Assembly: GCA_016903655.1 (NCBI GenBank)
Contig: JADQBC010000019.1
Span: 1-39,182 of the forward strand
From: Gomphosphaeria aponina SAG 52.96 = DSM 107014
GTDB taxonomy: Bacteria > Cyanobacteriota > Cyanobacteriia > Cyanobacteriales > Gomphosphaeriaceae
DNA length: 39,182 nt
Reading direction: 5' to 3'
The notes below the pieces were generated by a model. That model did no database searches. It worked only from the letters and a program-made list of their open reading frames with translations, and was not told the origin of the DNA. A program made the position numbers and the translations under genes. Positions 24,688 to 32,865 of the stretch are shown piece by piece. Each line of letters begins with the position of its first letter. The stretch's first letter is position 1.

Positions 24688-25785
24688 ATGGAAGAAAAAA
24701 AAAGACTGGCAATTGCCTGTCAGGGTGGTGGGAGTCAAACTGCTTTTACAGCTGGAGTTTTAAGAAAATTGCTCGAACAAGGTGTCCACGAAAAATACAA
24801 AATTGTGGGATTGAGCGGAACTTCTGGGGGAGCTATCTGCGCTCTTTTAGCTTGGTATGGCTTGTTAAAAGCAGCTAAAGGCTCACCTGAACCTGTATTC
24901 AAAGGAATAATTGAATTCTGGAAAGATAATTCAGCTAAATTGCCTTGGGAAAGATTTCTCAACGACTCCTCGATTAAAAACACTCAAATGTTAGAGCAGG
25001 GAAAATTGCCCTATTATGAAACTAGCCCCTATGATTGGCGATGGCAATGGACTCAAAAGTTTTTATCCTCTCAGGCTCCGAGAAAAGAGTTTTTGGACTT
25101 AAGAAAACTGCTCGAAAAGCACGTCAACTTCTCCTCCATCGGCAATCTCTTAGAGCCTTCAAGTCCAAGATTGTTGATGGGAGCAGTCAATGTTCTTTCT
25201 GGGGAGTTCAGAACCTTTGACTCAAAACAAGATCAAATTAGTGTTGATGCGGTTCTCGCTTCTGCTGCTGTTCCGACTCTTTTCGAGGCTGTGGAAGTTG
25301 ACGGCAATTTCTATTGGGACGGATTGTTTGCGGAAAATCCCCCTTTAATCAAATTGCAACAAACCATTCCTGATGAACTCTGGATCATCGGCATTAATCC
25401 CATCGAGCGAAAAAGTGTGCCAAAAACACCTCAATGTATTCTAGATCGACGTAATGAGCTAGCTGGCAACATTATGCTATCTATTGAACTGCGTTTCTTT
25501 GAACTGTATAACCAATTACTCGAACGAGGCGCTCTCAAAGAAGAGTTTCTCGCCTCGGTGCCGCTCACACCAACTAAACTCCGCTTGCTCAATATGAGCG
25601 AGCCGTTGGCAGAAAGTTTGGACTATTCCTCAAAGCTAAATCGCAACCCGTCTTTTATCGACCATCTGCTCAATGACGGTGAAACCCAAGCAGAAAGATT
25701 TTGGCAAAATCCTGATGACGAACAATATGCCATTCCTGAAGTTTGGCATACTGGGGAGCAATTATTTGAGAATCTCTCAAGCTAA
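24688..25785 (+). CDS. Patatin-like phospholipase
   Basis: A 365-residue lipid acyl hydrolase with a Ser-Asp dyad. The oxyanion motif is CQGGGSQTAF (11-20), the nucleophile is G-T-S46-G-G, and the aspartate is D211 in YWDGLF. It is a soluble single-domain protein without a signal peptide. ATG 24688 is preferred to a TTG at 24619; AGGAG lies about a dozen bases upstream. It is divergent from the PHA operon and convergent with the phasin gene, so a role in PHA granule or membrane-lipid turnover is possible but unproven. Patatins of this type are usually annotated only as phospholipases. Confidence 0.88.
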   Translation: MEEKKRLAIACQGGGSQTAFTAGVLRKLLEQGVHEKYKIVGLSGTSGGAICALLAWYGLLKAAKGSPEPVFKGIIEFWKDNSAKLPWERFLNDSSIKNTQMLEQGKLPYYETSPYDWRWQWTQKFLSSQAPRKEFLDLRKLLEKHVNFSSIGNLLEPSSPRLLMGAVNVLSGEFRTFDSKQDQISVDAVLASAAVPTLFEAVEVDGNFYWDGLFAENPPLIKLQQTIPDELWIIGINPIERKSVPKTPQCILDRRNELAGNIMLSIELRFFELYNQLLERGALKEEFLASVPLTPTKLRLLNMSEPLAESLDYSSKLNRNPSFIDHLLNDGETQAERFWQNPDDEQYAIPEVWHTGEQLFENLSS

Positions 25786-25804
25786 TTGAAAACTGATAAA
25801 CTTT

Positions 25805-25843
25805 CTCCCCCCTGCAGAGCCTACTGTTGAACAACGGGGGGAG
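25805..25843. terminator. Shared hairpin between patatin and phasin genes
   Basis: CTCCCCCC (25805-25812) and GGGGGGAG (25836-25843) form a perfect 8-bp GC stem with a 23-base loop between two convergent genes. No T-run of note follows on either strand, so termination is inferred from position. Confidence 0.5.
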
Positions 25844-25884
25844 TCAAAATTTTAATTTGAGCTTGCACTTCCTTGAGCTTTTGA

Positions 25885-26178
25885 CTAAGCCGCTTTCTCT
25901 TCCTCTGTTTTCATGGAAGCTGTCTTGCGGAGCAGCTCAAAATAGTTGTCCCAGAGTTTTTCTTGAGCTTCCATTGTTAGATCAATTGCTATTTTTTGAT
26001 TTTTAAGTGCAGTTTGGACAACACTTTGTTGAAAACTCAAAGTTTTGTCTAAGGAATCGGAAAGATTGAACTGATTGTCTATACTCGGAATGTTTTCAAA
26101 CCAACTGTCAAAAAACTTTTGCTGCCACTGGTTAAGTTGCTTTTGGTATTCTTCAAAAAAGTTAGCATCCATATTCAT
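25885..26178 (-). CDS. phaP: Phasin, PHA granule-associated protein
   Basis: A 97-residue, highly helical amphipathic protein: FFEEYQKQLNQWQQKFFDSW, then SLDKTLSFQQSVVQTALKNQ and AQEKLWDNYFELLRKTA. This is the profile of the short cyanobacterial phasin that coats PHB granules and controls their number and size. The second ATG (MDANFF) is an equally possible start. It is transcribed alone on the minus strand near the pha cluster. Upstream are a CACACTC-GAT-GAGTGTG hairpin (26310-26326) and otherwise featureless DNA up to the psaI terminator. Confidence 0.85.
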   Translation of the reverse strand: MNMDANFFEEYQKQLNQWQQKFFDSWFENIPSIDNQFNLSDSLDKTLSFQQSVVQTALKNQKIAIDLTMEAQEKLWDNYFELLRKTASMKTEEEKAA

Positions 26179-26387
26179 ATATTCCCCCTAAATATTCCAG
26201 TTTTTTAGTAAAGAGAACAGAGAAACCAATTCTCTTTTTTCTTCTCTAATTATAGCCACATAAACTTAATCCGACCCCAAAAAATTATCATTAAGAGTTG
26301 TGTGCTTGACACACTCGATGAGTGTGCCTCAAGGAAACTGTGCCCTTTGAGCAACTTTTGGAAGTCGGAGACGAGAGAGCAACGCTC

Positions 26388-26416
26388 AAAAAAATACCCC
26401 ATGCTGGGGGTATTTT
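26388..26416 (-). terminator. Rho-independent terminator of psaL-psaI
   Basis: On the minus strand AAAATACCCC pairs with GGGGTATTTT and is followed by more Ts (26388-26394). It lies just after the psaI stop and is a textbook intrinsic terminator. Confidence 0.88.
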
Positions 26417-26437
26417 CAGCCACTAGCCTAGAATTAA

Positions 26438-26554
26438 TTAGGCATCAGTTTCAATGTAGATAAACAACAGACCCATTACCACTGCAGGCATGAGCCAACA
26501 AACTACAGGAATTAAAATCCAAGGCAAGAAAGAAGCTGCGTATTCGCCTGTCAT
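26438..26554 (-). CDS. psaI: Photosystem I subunit VIII
   Basis: A 38-residue single-helix protein: [20 protein letters not shown], then a hydrophobic stretch ending [10 protein letters not shown]. This is the typical PsaI sequence. PsaI lies next to PsaL in photosystem I and supports trimer formation. AGGAGAATTTGAC precedes the ATG. It follows psaL by 45 bp on the same strand and is closed by a terminator, so the two form an operon. Confidence 0.96.
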   Translation of the reverse strand: MTGEYAASFLPWILIPVVCWLMPAVVMGLLFIYIETDA

Positions 26555-26599
26555 GTCAAATTCTCCTATCTAAAATTACTACAAGTAGATTAAACTGTC

Positions 26600-27079
26600 C
26601 TAGTTAAAAACCCCGCGCATAATGCCATCGACAACGCCTAAATTTTCCAAGAGGAAGTAAGCAACAACAGCGCCACCCATACCACCAATAAAGAACCCAG
26701 CCGCAAACTGGCTCCAGCCTTCTGCAGTTTGTAAATAATCAGCCCCTTCTTTCACATTCCCTTGGAATGAGGCAATGCCGTAAACTGCTAGGCAGGCAGT
26801 GCCAATGAGTACAACTGCGATCGCTGAAATTAAGCCGCCCAGATAGGCAACGTCTGAATCCCGCAATGGCCCGAGTAAGGTCCAGGGTCCAACTAGGAAA
26901 TAACCATGAGCCATACCGATCTCTAAACCACGTAAAATGGGGGATAACCCTTTACGATATGCTGGTAGATTGCCGATAAAAGCTTTTGTAAAACCAGAAG
27001 CAGAAATCGGTGTTGCCAAATGACCCACTTGTGGATCACCATAGGGTAGAATGAACTCCATATCACGAGCGTCAGCCAT
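26600..27079 (-). CDS. psaL: Photosystem I reaction centre subunit XI
   Basis: A 159-residue membrane protein with the PsaL profile: hydrophilic N-terminus with YGDPQVGHLATPIS, then LPAYRKGLSPILRGLEIGMA, and three hydrophobic helices. PsaL is required for PSI trimers. GAGAGGAG precedes the ATG at good distance. It is first in the psaL-psaI operon and divergent from psb32. Length fits cyanobacterial PsaL. Confidence 0.98.
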   Translation of the reverse strand: MADARDMEFILPYGDPQVGHLATPISASGFTKAFIGNLPAYRKGLSPILRGLEIGMAHGYFLVGPWTLLGPLRDSDVAYLGGLISAIAVVLIGTACLAVYGIASFQGNVKEGADYLQTAEGWSQFAAGFFIGGMGGAVVAYFLLENLGVVDGIMRGVFN

Positions 27080-27200
27080 CTAAATTCTCCTCTCTTGTGC
27101 TGATGTCAAATTTTCTAGAAAAACTTAAAATTACATTTTAGGCAAGAATGGGATCTTCTATGGCCAATTCTGCTCTCACCTTTAGAAAAGTTAATCAAAC

Positions 27201-27229
27201 TTGCCAAAAATAACCAGCCACTGTATAAT
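27201..27229 (+). promoter_or_regulatory. Promoter of psb32
   Basis: TTGCCA (27201-27206), 17 bp, TATAAT (27224-27229). This is a near-consensus sigma70-type promoter that would give a leader of about 110 nt for the gene at 27345. Confidence 0.7.
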
Positions 27230-27344
27230 CTGGGTTTTTTATCTGAGCTTTAGAAGCCCCTGAAGGTTTAACATTTCTGGAAACAACTGTTTTTCCTCAT
27301 TTTTTAGCTTATTTTCCGATTAATCTATCTTGGGAGCAATATTT

Positions 27345-28040
27345 ATGACTCGCAAACTTTTTCAACTTCTTCTCTTTGCCTTCTTATCCCTCCTGCTAGC
27401 AACTGGACTCAACACTGCACCTGCTAACGCTACTGGTGTCTATGACCTCCCGAAAATAAGTTCTGGGGAAACTACCTGGGTTGTAGATCAAGGAGATGTG
27501 CTCAGTTTCGCTACTGAAGGAAAACTAAGCAAAACTTTACAAAATTTAGCCGTGGAAACTGGTAATGAGGTGCGGCTGGTTGCTATCCGCCGCCTCAATT
27601 ATGATGATAACATTGAAAGTTTCACAGAGAAACTTTTTACAACCTGGTTTACCACCCCAGAAACTCAAGCTCATCAAACTCTCCTGGTGCTAGATACTTT
27701 AACTAATAACAGTGCTATTCGCACTGGAGAGAAAGTTAAAACCCTTCTGAGCGATGAAATTGCTAGCAGTGTGGCTCAAGAAACATTCCAAGCTCCACTG
27801 CGCGAGGGGGCAAAATATAATCAGGCTTTTGTAGATGCAAGCGATCGCCTTGTAGCCATCTTATCTGGTCAACCTGACCCTGGCCCGCCCGCAATTAAAG
27901 AGGTTAATGTAGAAGGAACATTTACTACTGCTGAAGAAACTGATGACCGCAGTGCTACTATTTGGGTAGTTGTTCTCCTACTTGTTGCTACCATCATTCC
28001 CATGGCAACTTATTTCTTCTATGTGGGTTTCTCTAACTAA
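27345..28040 (+). CDS. psb32: Psb32-like TPM-domain protein
   Basis: A 231-residue protein with a signal peptide (basic MTRK start, hydrophobic stretch, ANA cleavage site). A TPM/TLP18.3 domain (about 40-175; TTWVVDQGDVLSFATEGKLS, NEVRLVAIRRLNYDDNIESF) follows, with one C-terminal transmembrane helix (IWVVVLLLVATIIPMATYFF). Psb32/TLP18.3 proteins assist photosystem II repair on the lumenal side of the thylakoid. ATG 27345 has GGGAG upstream; the frame extends only to a TTG. Its stop overlaps the stop of the convergent DUF4346 gene by three bases. Confidence 0.9.
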   Translation: MTRKLFQLLLFAFLSLLLATGLNTAPANATGVYDLPKISSGETTWVVDQGDVLSFATEGKLSKTLQNLAVETGNEVRLVAIRRLNYDDNIESFTEKLFTTWFTTPETQAHQTLLVLDTLTNNSAIRTGEKVKTLLSDEIASSVAQETFQAPLREGAKYNQAFVDASDRLVAILSGQPDPGPPAIKEVNVEGTFTTAEETDDRSATIWVVVLLLVATIIPMATYFFYVGFSN

Positions 28041-28429
28041 TCCTGAACATACTCTTCCCCACTTACCAGAGCATTCTCAGCCCGCATAAACTCTCTCCCT
28101 AAATATGCCGCATGATCTAACATAGTTAAAGGGACTGGCTGAGTCTGCTCTACTATTTTGACGCAAATTTCCTTGGCTGTTCTCCCAGTAAACACAGTTG
28201 TGGCAGTTCTTTCCACTCCACCTTTACAAGCTATGACTTCCCCTGTTTCTGGGTCAGCTGCCAAACCCTGGTCATTGATAATATTGGTATAGTGTTTAGC
28301 ACAAATTAATCCCCCTTCTCTGTCTAGGTAAATAACAAAATACCCAGCAGGATCTAAGTCTATCTGACGCTTTGATAACTCATTGTCAATTTCACTTCTT
28401 GCAATAATTGTTTGATTCATTGTCTCCAT
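28037..28429 (-). CDS. DUF4346-family conserved protein
   Basis: About 130 residues. The conserved pattern DPAGYFVIYLDREGGLICAK, then DPETGEVIACKGG, FTGRTAKEICVKIVE and LDHAAYLGREFMRAE, matches the small DUF4346 family common in cyanobacteria and also found in archaea. Its biochemical role is unknown to me. The start is either ATG 28429 or ATG 28420; GGAG lies directly before the second and GAGGG very close to the first. It converges with psb32, sharing the bases of the two stop codons. Confidence 0.82.
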   Translation of the reverse strand: METMNQTIIARSEIDNELSKRQIDLDPAGYFVIYLDREGGLICAKHYTNIINDQGLAADPETGEVIACKGGVERTATTVFTGRTAKEICVKIVEQTQPVPLTMLDHAAYLGREFMRAENALVSGEEYVQD

Positions 28430-28553
28430 AACCCTCAGACTCGTATTTTCTAGGTTATGACATTTACCGAATTTGCACAATTAGCAAAATCTCTCTTCTT
28501 TCCCAATACCCATACACTTGAATAATGCCCTTTACTGGTAGCTTAAACTAGGA

Positions 28554-30188
28554 ATGGGAATACATTACTCAAAAATCACTGCTGAAATTTTAACAATGAA
28601 CTTTGCAGGAATTATTTGCACATTTTCTACAGGATTTTTAACAGCTTCCGTCCTCTCTACCCCCGATGTGAAAACCATTGCTCAAGAAATTACTGTTAAA
28701 ATCGAGGGTGCTGCTAGTGGAAGCGGTGTAATGGTGGAAAAAGCAGAGAACACTTATTATGTACTCACAAACTCTCATATTGTGGAGGAGTCGGGGACTT
28801 ATATAGTTATTACTCCAGATGGCAATCGTTATTTAGTGGATAATAGCCAGATAATACTCATCCCCGAAGTAGATTTAGCCATTTTGCCTATCAGTAGTAA
28901 TGTATCCTACCCCGTAGCTGTTTTAGGTAATTCTGACCAATTAGCCCCAGGGGAAAAGGTGTATGTCAGTGGTTGGCCCCGCTCTGGGGAAACCGAACTA
29001 GAAAGAATATATGTCAACACAGAAGGTATGATTACAGAAAATAACCCCCAAAATGCTAGAGGCTATACCCTCAGTTATACTAATTTAGTGCGATCGGGAA
29101 TGAGTGGGGGTGCCATATTCGATGAGCAAGGCAAGGTAGTAGGAATTAATAGTTTAGTAAGGTTAGTAGAAAATTCTGATACTATTGTCGCCTCTGGGGT
29201 GGGAATTAACCATTTTATTAATTGGCGGAAAACCCAGACACTCCCCACTTTACCCCCGCCCCAACCTATTCCTACCACTTCTGATGTTGTTACAGAATCC
29301 TCTCTTAACTTTAGTTTAGCTACTACTCTCAATTCCAAGGGTGAAGTAAGTTCCCTAGCTATCAATCAAGATTTAATGGTAAGTGGTAATAGTGATGGTA
29401 CTATTTCCCTCTGGAGTCTGGGAAATGGTAAATTAATTACTAGCTGGAGGGGTCACTTTCAGGCTGTTAACTCAGTGGCGATCGCCCCTGATGGCAAAAC
29501 TCTGGCTACTGGCAGTGATGATCACACTATCAAAATTTGGGACTTAACCACTAATAAATTAATCCGCACTCTCACAGGCCATAAAAATGCAGTGACAACC
29601 CTCACTTTTACTCCCGATAACCAAACTCTTGCTAGTGGTAGTTGGGACCAAACTATTAAACTGTGGCATTATCAAACTGGTCAACTCCTCCATACTTTAG
29701 CAGGACATTCCGCTTTAGTTAGTTCTCTTGCTATTACTCCCAATGGTAAAATTTTAGTTAGTGGGAGTAAAGACACAACTATTATTTTATGGGATCTTAA
29801 TTCTGGGAAGTTAATTAACATTCTTTATGGTCATTCTTTCTCGGTTTTGTCTGTTGCTATTAGTCCAGATGGTCAAACTTTGGCAAGTGGTAGTGGTGAC
29901 GGTACTATTAGTTTTTGGAATCTTTCTACAGGAAAACTAACTAACACTGTCAGAGGGCATACAGATGGTGTTTGGTCATTAGCTATTAGTCCAGATAATC
30001 AGACATTAGTTAGTGGTAGTTGGGATAAAAATCTTAAACTTTGGGATGTGAAAACAGGGATTTTAAACAGTACTTTAACTGGACATTCTAATTATATATT
30101 TTCTGTGGCTTTTACTGCTGATGGAAATACCATAATTAGTGGAGGTTGGGATAGTCAAATTATGATTTGGCAGAGTGGGGAAAAATGA
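28554..30188 (+). CDS. Trypsin-like serine protease fused to a WD40 propeller
   Basis: A 544-residue protein. A hydrophobic N-terminus (MNFAGIICTFSTGFLTASVL) suggests export or membrane anchoring. A trypsin-like domain (about 40-225) has His75 (TNSHIVEE), Asp107 (EVDLAIL) and Ser184 (SGMSGGAIF), so the triad is complete. After a proline-rich linker, seven WD40 repeats (about 255-544) form one predicted beta-propeller, each with GH and WD/W dipeptides and DG or DN turns. The propeller probably binds substrates or partners. ATG 28554 has AGGA immediately before it; ATG 28596 is an alternative start. Confidence 0.88.
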   Translation: MGIHYSKITAEILTMNFAGIICTFSTGFLTASVLSTPDVKTIAQEITVKIEGAASGSGVMVEKAENTYYVLTNSHIVEESGTYIVITPDGNRYLVDNSQIILIPEVDLAILPISSNVSYPVAVLGNSDQLAPGEKVYVSGWPRSGETELERIYVNTEGMITENNPQNARGYTLSYTNLVRSGMSGGAIFDEQGKVVGINSLVRLVENSDTIVASGVGINHFINWRKTQTLPTLPPPQPIPTTSDVVTESSLNFSLATTLNSKGEVSSLAINQDLMVSGNSDGTISLWSLGNGKLITSWRGHFQAVNSVAIAPDGKTLATGSDDHTIKIWDLTTNKLIRTLTGHKNAVTTLTFTPDNQTLASGSWDQTIKLWHYQTGQLLHTLAGHSALVSSLAITPNGKILVSGSKDTTIILWDLNSGKLINILYGHSFSVLSVAISPDGQTLASGSGDGTISFWNLSTGKLTNTVRGHTDGVWSLAISPDNQTLVSGSWDKNLKLWDVKTGILNSTLTGHSNYIFSVAFTADGNTIISGGWDSQIMIWQSGEK

Positions 30189-30201
30189 AACTGCCCCCGC
30201 C

Positions 30202-30299
30202 CCGCCTGCGGCGGCGTGGCATCCTTGCTCCATTTCGTTGAAAAGAGAAGTTCCACAGCAGCTTTTAGATAGCAAATGAGGAAGAAAATTTTTTCTTCC
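30202..30299. terminator. Hairpins between convergent genes
   Basis: CCGCC-TGC-GGCGG (30202-30214) lies 14 bp after the protease stop. A second palindrome GGAAGAAAATTTTTTCTTCC (30280-30299) could terminate either strand. Confidence 0.5.
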
Positions 30300-30326
30300 T
30301 TCTAAATTTAACTCAAAATCACTTAT

Positions 30327-30737
30327 TCAAGATTTATCCATCGCTTCTTTTAATTTTTTCTTATTCTCACGCACACTATCTTGATAAGTCTTCAACATCT
30401 CCCTCAAACTTTGAGGTTTCTTACATCCCTCCCCATTGGGTTGAGTTTCACATTGTATTTGTTCACCATCTTTGGTAAAAAATTTACCATTTTCAGGATG
30501 AGATTTTTGCCCCATTGGTAAAAATTCAGCTACTTTTTCCCTGGTTGCAACTATCAACTTGGGAAAAAAAGGTATAACGATGATGATTCCAAGAATCGCT
30601 AAAACAGTGAGCAAAAAAGTTTTCTGCTTTGCTTTTTCTTGCCGTTTTTTAGTTGTATCAACAACATATTCAATGGCACTTTCCCGAAAATCATCCTCAA
30701 CAGCTTTGCTACTTGACTTTCTCTCTTTACCGCTCAT
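30327..30737 (-). CDS. Hypothetical single-pass membrane protein
   Basis: 136 residues with a charged N-terminus, one transmembrane helix (FLLTVLAILGIIIVIPFFP, about 41-60) and a hydrophilic C-terminal part. That part contains two cysteines in CETQPNGEGCKK and a lysine-rich terminal helix. I do not recognise a family. AAGGAGCAGGG precedes the ATG, supporting a real gene. It converges with the protease-WD40 gene and precedes the decayed IS element. Confidence 0.6.
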   Translation of the reverse strand: MSGKERKSSSKAVEDDFRESAIEYVVDTTKKRQEKAKQKTFLLTVLAILGIIIVIPFFPKLIVATREKVAEFLPMGQKSHPENGKFFTKDGEQIQCETQPNGEGCKKPQSLREMLKTYQDSVRENKKKLKEAMDKS

Positions 30738-30955
30738 TTTCCCTGCTCCTTCCTGGCTAATAATTTCACTAGGCGATCGCCTCTTCTGACAAAATTATAA
30801 CATAATCTAACTGTGTAAGAAATTTTTCGGGATTACTTGGCGCTCACTGAGCAGAAAACTTAATGGTTTATCTAAATTGCGCGTTTCGACTCCCGCTAAA
30901 ATTCACATCAAAAAAGAATAGATGAATTTAGCGGGAGATGAAACGCGCCAATAAA

Positions 30956-31116
30956 TTAATCGATCGCAAGCGAGTCCTCATCTTTCGGCTTAGGAAGGCG
31001 CTTGCCATAATTTTAAAAATTTCATATATACTAACTAGTTGAGACTTGGCGTAAGCAACAAGGCGTTGCTTCTCGTCGGAATTTAAGCGAACAATTAAAT
31101 TAAATTTTCTAGCCAC
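30956..31116 (-). pseudogene. Frameshifted small regulator gene divergent from tnpB
   Basis: From GTG 31116 the frame reads VARKFNLIVRLNSDEKQRLV, then AYAKSQLVSIYEIFK, like a small ribbon-helix-helix DNA-binding protein often found upstream of tnpB in cyanobacteria. The frame then continues into unrelated residues, whereas the next frame gives NYGKRLPKPKDEDSLAID and a stop at 30956. One missing A in the run at 31011-31014 would restore a 53-residue protein. It starts 55 bp from tnpB on the other strand, across a shared promoter/operator. The family call is moderately sure. Confidence 0.65.
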
Positions 31117-31155
31117 TTGACAATATTGCAAAAACAAGATACAATAACTATTGTA
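31117..31155 (+). promoter_or_regulatory. tnpB promoter overlapped by a palindromic operator
   Basis: TTGACA (31117-31122), 17 bp, TACAAT (31140-31145): a consensus-like promoter pointing to tnpB at 31172. The -10 is half of a perfect inverted repeat TACAATA-AC-TATTGTA (31140-31155). A repressor bound there would block tnpB transcription. The divergent small regulator is the obvious candidate, by inference. Confidence 0.65.
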
Positions 31156-31171
31156 CTGAATCAAAAAGAAA

Positions 31172-32398
31172 ATGATCAATCTGACTTTCGCTTACAAAAT
31201 TAAACCGAATAACAATCAACGACAAGAGATAGATAAAACTCTTGACGTATGTAGGTCGGTTTTTAATTTTGCTTTAAAGGAAAGAAAAGATTGGTATAAT
31301 TCCAGGAAATCACCGATAAATTCTTGCAGTATCAGACAAGAATATATAATCCCTGCTGATGCACTGTATCCATCCTATAATAATCAAGCAAAAAATCTAA
31401 CTCAGGCAAAGAAGAATAACGAGAGATTAAAATCTGTTCATTCTCAAGTATTGCAACAAACCTTGAAGCAATTGGACAGAGCTTTTTCTGATATGAAATC
31501 TAAAGGCTTCGGCTTCCCTAGATTTAAAAAGGAAATGCGGTCTTTTTTGTTTCCTAGTCTTCCTAAAGATTGTCTGGGAGACAATAGAATTAAACTTCCA
31601 AAATTAGGATGGGTAAAGATAAAACAATCAAGGGCATACCCTACTGGTTTTAAACCAAAACAAGCAAGAATTGTTAAGAAAGCTTCTGGATATTACGTGA
31701 TGATTGCTTTTCAATCAGAAGAAATAATCCCAGAACATCCAGTAGGAAAAAGAAGCCTGGGAATAGATGCAGGGATTGAAAGTTTTGTTGCTACTTCTAG
31801 AGGAGAATTAATCAAAGCGCCTAAATTCTTAAGGGATAATCTGCGTAAGCTGAAATTGCTGCAAAGACGACTTAGAAACAAGAAAAAAGGCAGTAATGCT
31901 TGGTTAAAGATTCAGAAGAAAGTAGCAAGATGACATGAAAAGATAGCTGATACAAGACGCGATTGGCATTTTAAACTCGCTCATAATCTTTGCGACCAAA
32001 CAGATAATATTTTCCTAGAAAACATTAATTTTAAATCTTGGTCAAGAGGGATTGTTCGCAAAGCTTCTCTTGACAGCGGGATTGGACAATTCATCAACGA
32101 AATATTGCCTTTTGTTTGCTGGAAAAGAGGAAAATATTACCTAAAAGTTGATAAAAACTATTCCTCTCAGGAGTGTCCTGAATGTGGACACAATACTGGC
32201 AAAAAGCAATTGGATGATCGAGTACATAAATGCGAAAACTGCGGCTATAAATCCAATAGAGATACAGCCGCAGCTCAAGTAATTGAAAATCGCGGAAAAG
32301 TGGCGGTTGGGCTACCCGTCCAAAGAAAAAGCGTGTGGAGTTGGGCTAGCGGGGCACAGCAACTTGAGTTGTTCGACTCAAGTTACTATGCTAGCTAA
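31172..32398 (+). pseudogene. tnpB: tnpB (RNA-guided nuclease) with one in-frame stop
   Basis: A 408-codon TnpB frame broken only by TGA at 31931-31933 (codon 254), between KKVAR and HEKIADTRRDW, where leucine is usual in the family; TTA to TGA is a single change. All catalytic parts remain: Asp199 (GIDAG), Glu283 (FLENINF), zinc-ribbon Cys335/338/354/357 and Asp364 (NRDTAAAQ). TnpB is a guide-RNA-directed endonuclease of the Cas12 ancestry and helps keep the element at its site. The stop separates the first RuvC aspartate from the rest, so no active nuclease is expected without readthrough. Confidence 0.9.
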
Positions 32399-32456
32399 GT
32401 AGCTTTGAAGCACGAATCCACCGCTATAGTCGCAGACTTAGCGGTGGGAGTGTCAA
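32300..32456 (+). ncRNA. Putative omega (right-end) RNA scaffold
   Basis: In IS605 elements the guide RNA overlaps the tnpB 3' end and ends at the right end. Here the terminal stem-loop CCACCGCT...AGCGGTGG (32418-32447) and TGTCAA end are present, so the guide would start near 32457 in the leader of the VOC gene. The 5' limit is a guess. Confidence 0.5.
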
Positions 32457-32491
32457 AATATTTCTCCAACTCCGTTATTAACCCAGTAAAA

Positions 32492-32854
32492 ATGCAAATT
32501 ACCCAGTGTCTTCATACCGCCCTTTTAGTTTCTGACTTAGAAAAAGCTCAAAACTTCTACAGCAATGTCCTCGGACTGGCTAAAATAGACAGAACCCTCA
32601 ACTATCCTGGTGTCTGGTATCAAGTGGGAACATATCAAATTCATTTGATGGTTCATCCCCATCTGGAAAACTCCCTGAAAAATGAGGAAAAATGGGGCCG
32701 TAACCCTCATATTGCCTTAGCTGTGGATAACTTAGATGAAGCAAAAAAACGCCTTCAAACAGAAGGATATCCCATACAGATAAGTGCTTCAGCTCGTGCA
32801 GCTTTATTTACCCAAGATCCAGATGGCAATATAATTGAAATCAGTAAAATGTAA
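32492..32854 (+). CDS. VOC-family (glyoxalase/dioxygenase-fold) protein
   Basis: A 120-residue single VOC domain with paired beta-alpha-beta-beta-beta modules: CLHTALLVSDLEKAQNFYSN, IHLMVHPH, HIALAVDNLDEAKKRL and FTQDPDGNIIEI. Likely metal ligands are the His in LHTALLV, His in QIHLM, His in PHIALAV and the Glu of IIEI. Substrate cannot be told; glyoxalase, fosfomycin-resistance and dioxygenase families share the fold. ATG 32492 is chosen because the longer frame runs back into the IS right end. The recombinase-like gene follows after 11 bp. Confidence 0.85.
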   Translation: MQITQCLHTALLVSDLEKAQNFYSNVLGLAKIDRTLNYPGVWYQVGTYQIHLMVHPHLENSLKNEEKWGRNPHIALAVDNLDEAKKRLQTEGYPIQISASARAALFTQDPDGNIIEISKM

Positions 32855-32865
32855 AGATTGAGAAA

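Larger units (their letters stand above)
30879..32456 (+). mobile_element. Decayed IS200/IS605-type element with tnpB only
   Basis: It contains tnpB, a divergent small gene and hairpins at both ends, but no tnpA. The left hairpin (30879-30948) has arms with TCCCGCTAA and TTAGCGGGA. The right one (32418-32447) is CCACCGCT-N14-AGCGGTGG, then GAGTGTCAA as in many elements of the family. Both stems share CCGCT/AGCGG. Both genes are disrupted, so the element is inactive unless the tnpB stop is read through. The left boundary is approximate; I could not identify the insertion motif there. Confidence 0.75.

Noticed and set aside
31931-31933. TGA read as selenocysteine or tryptophan
   Set aside because: The family has leucine there, there is no sign of a recoding element, and other genes use TGA as a stop.
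31172-32398. Two separate genes for the two tnpB frames
   Set aside because: They are in the same frame with homologous sequence across the TGA, and the second part lacks a start with a ribosome binding site.
32405-32491. Longer N-terminus for the VOC protein
   Set aside because: It would be encoded by the right-end hairpin of the IS element.
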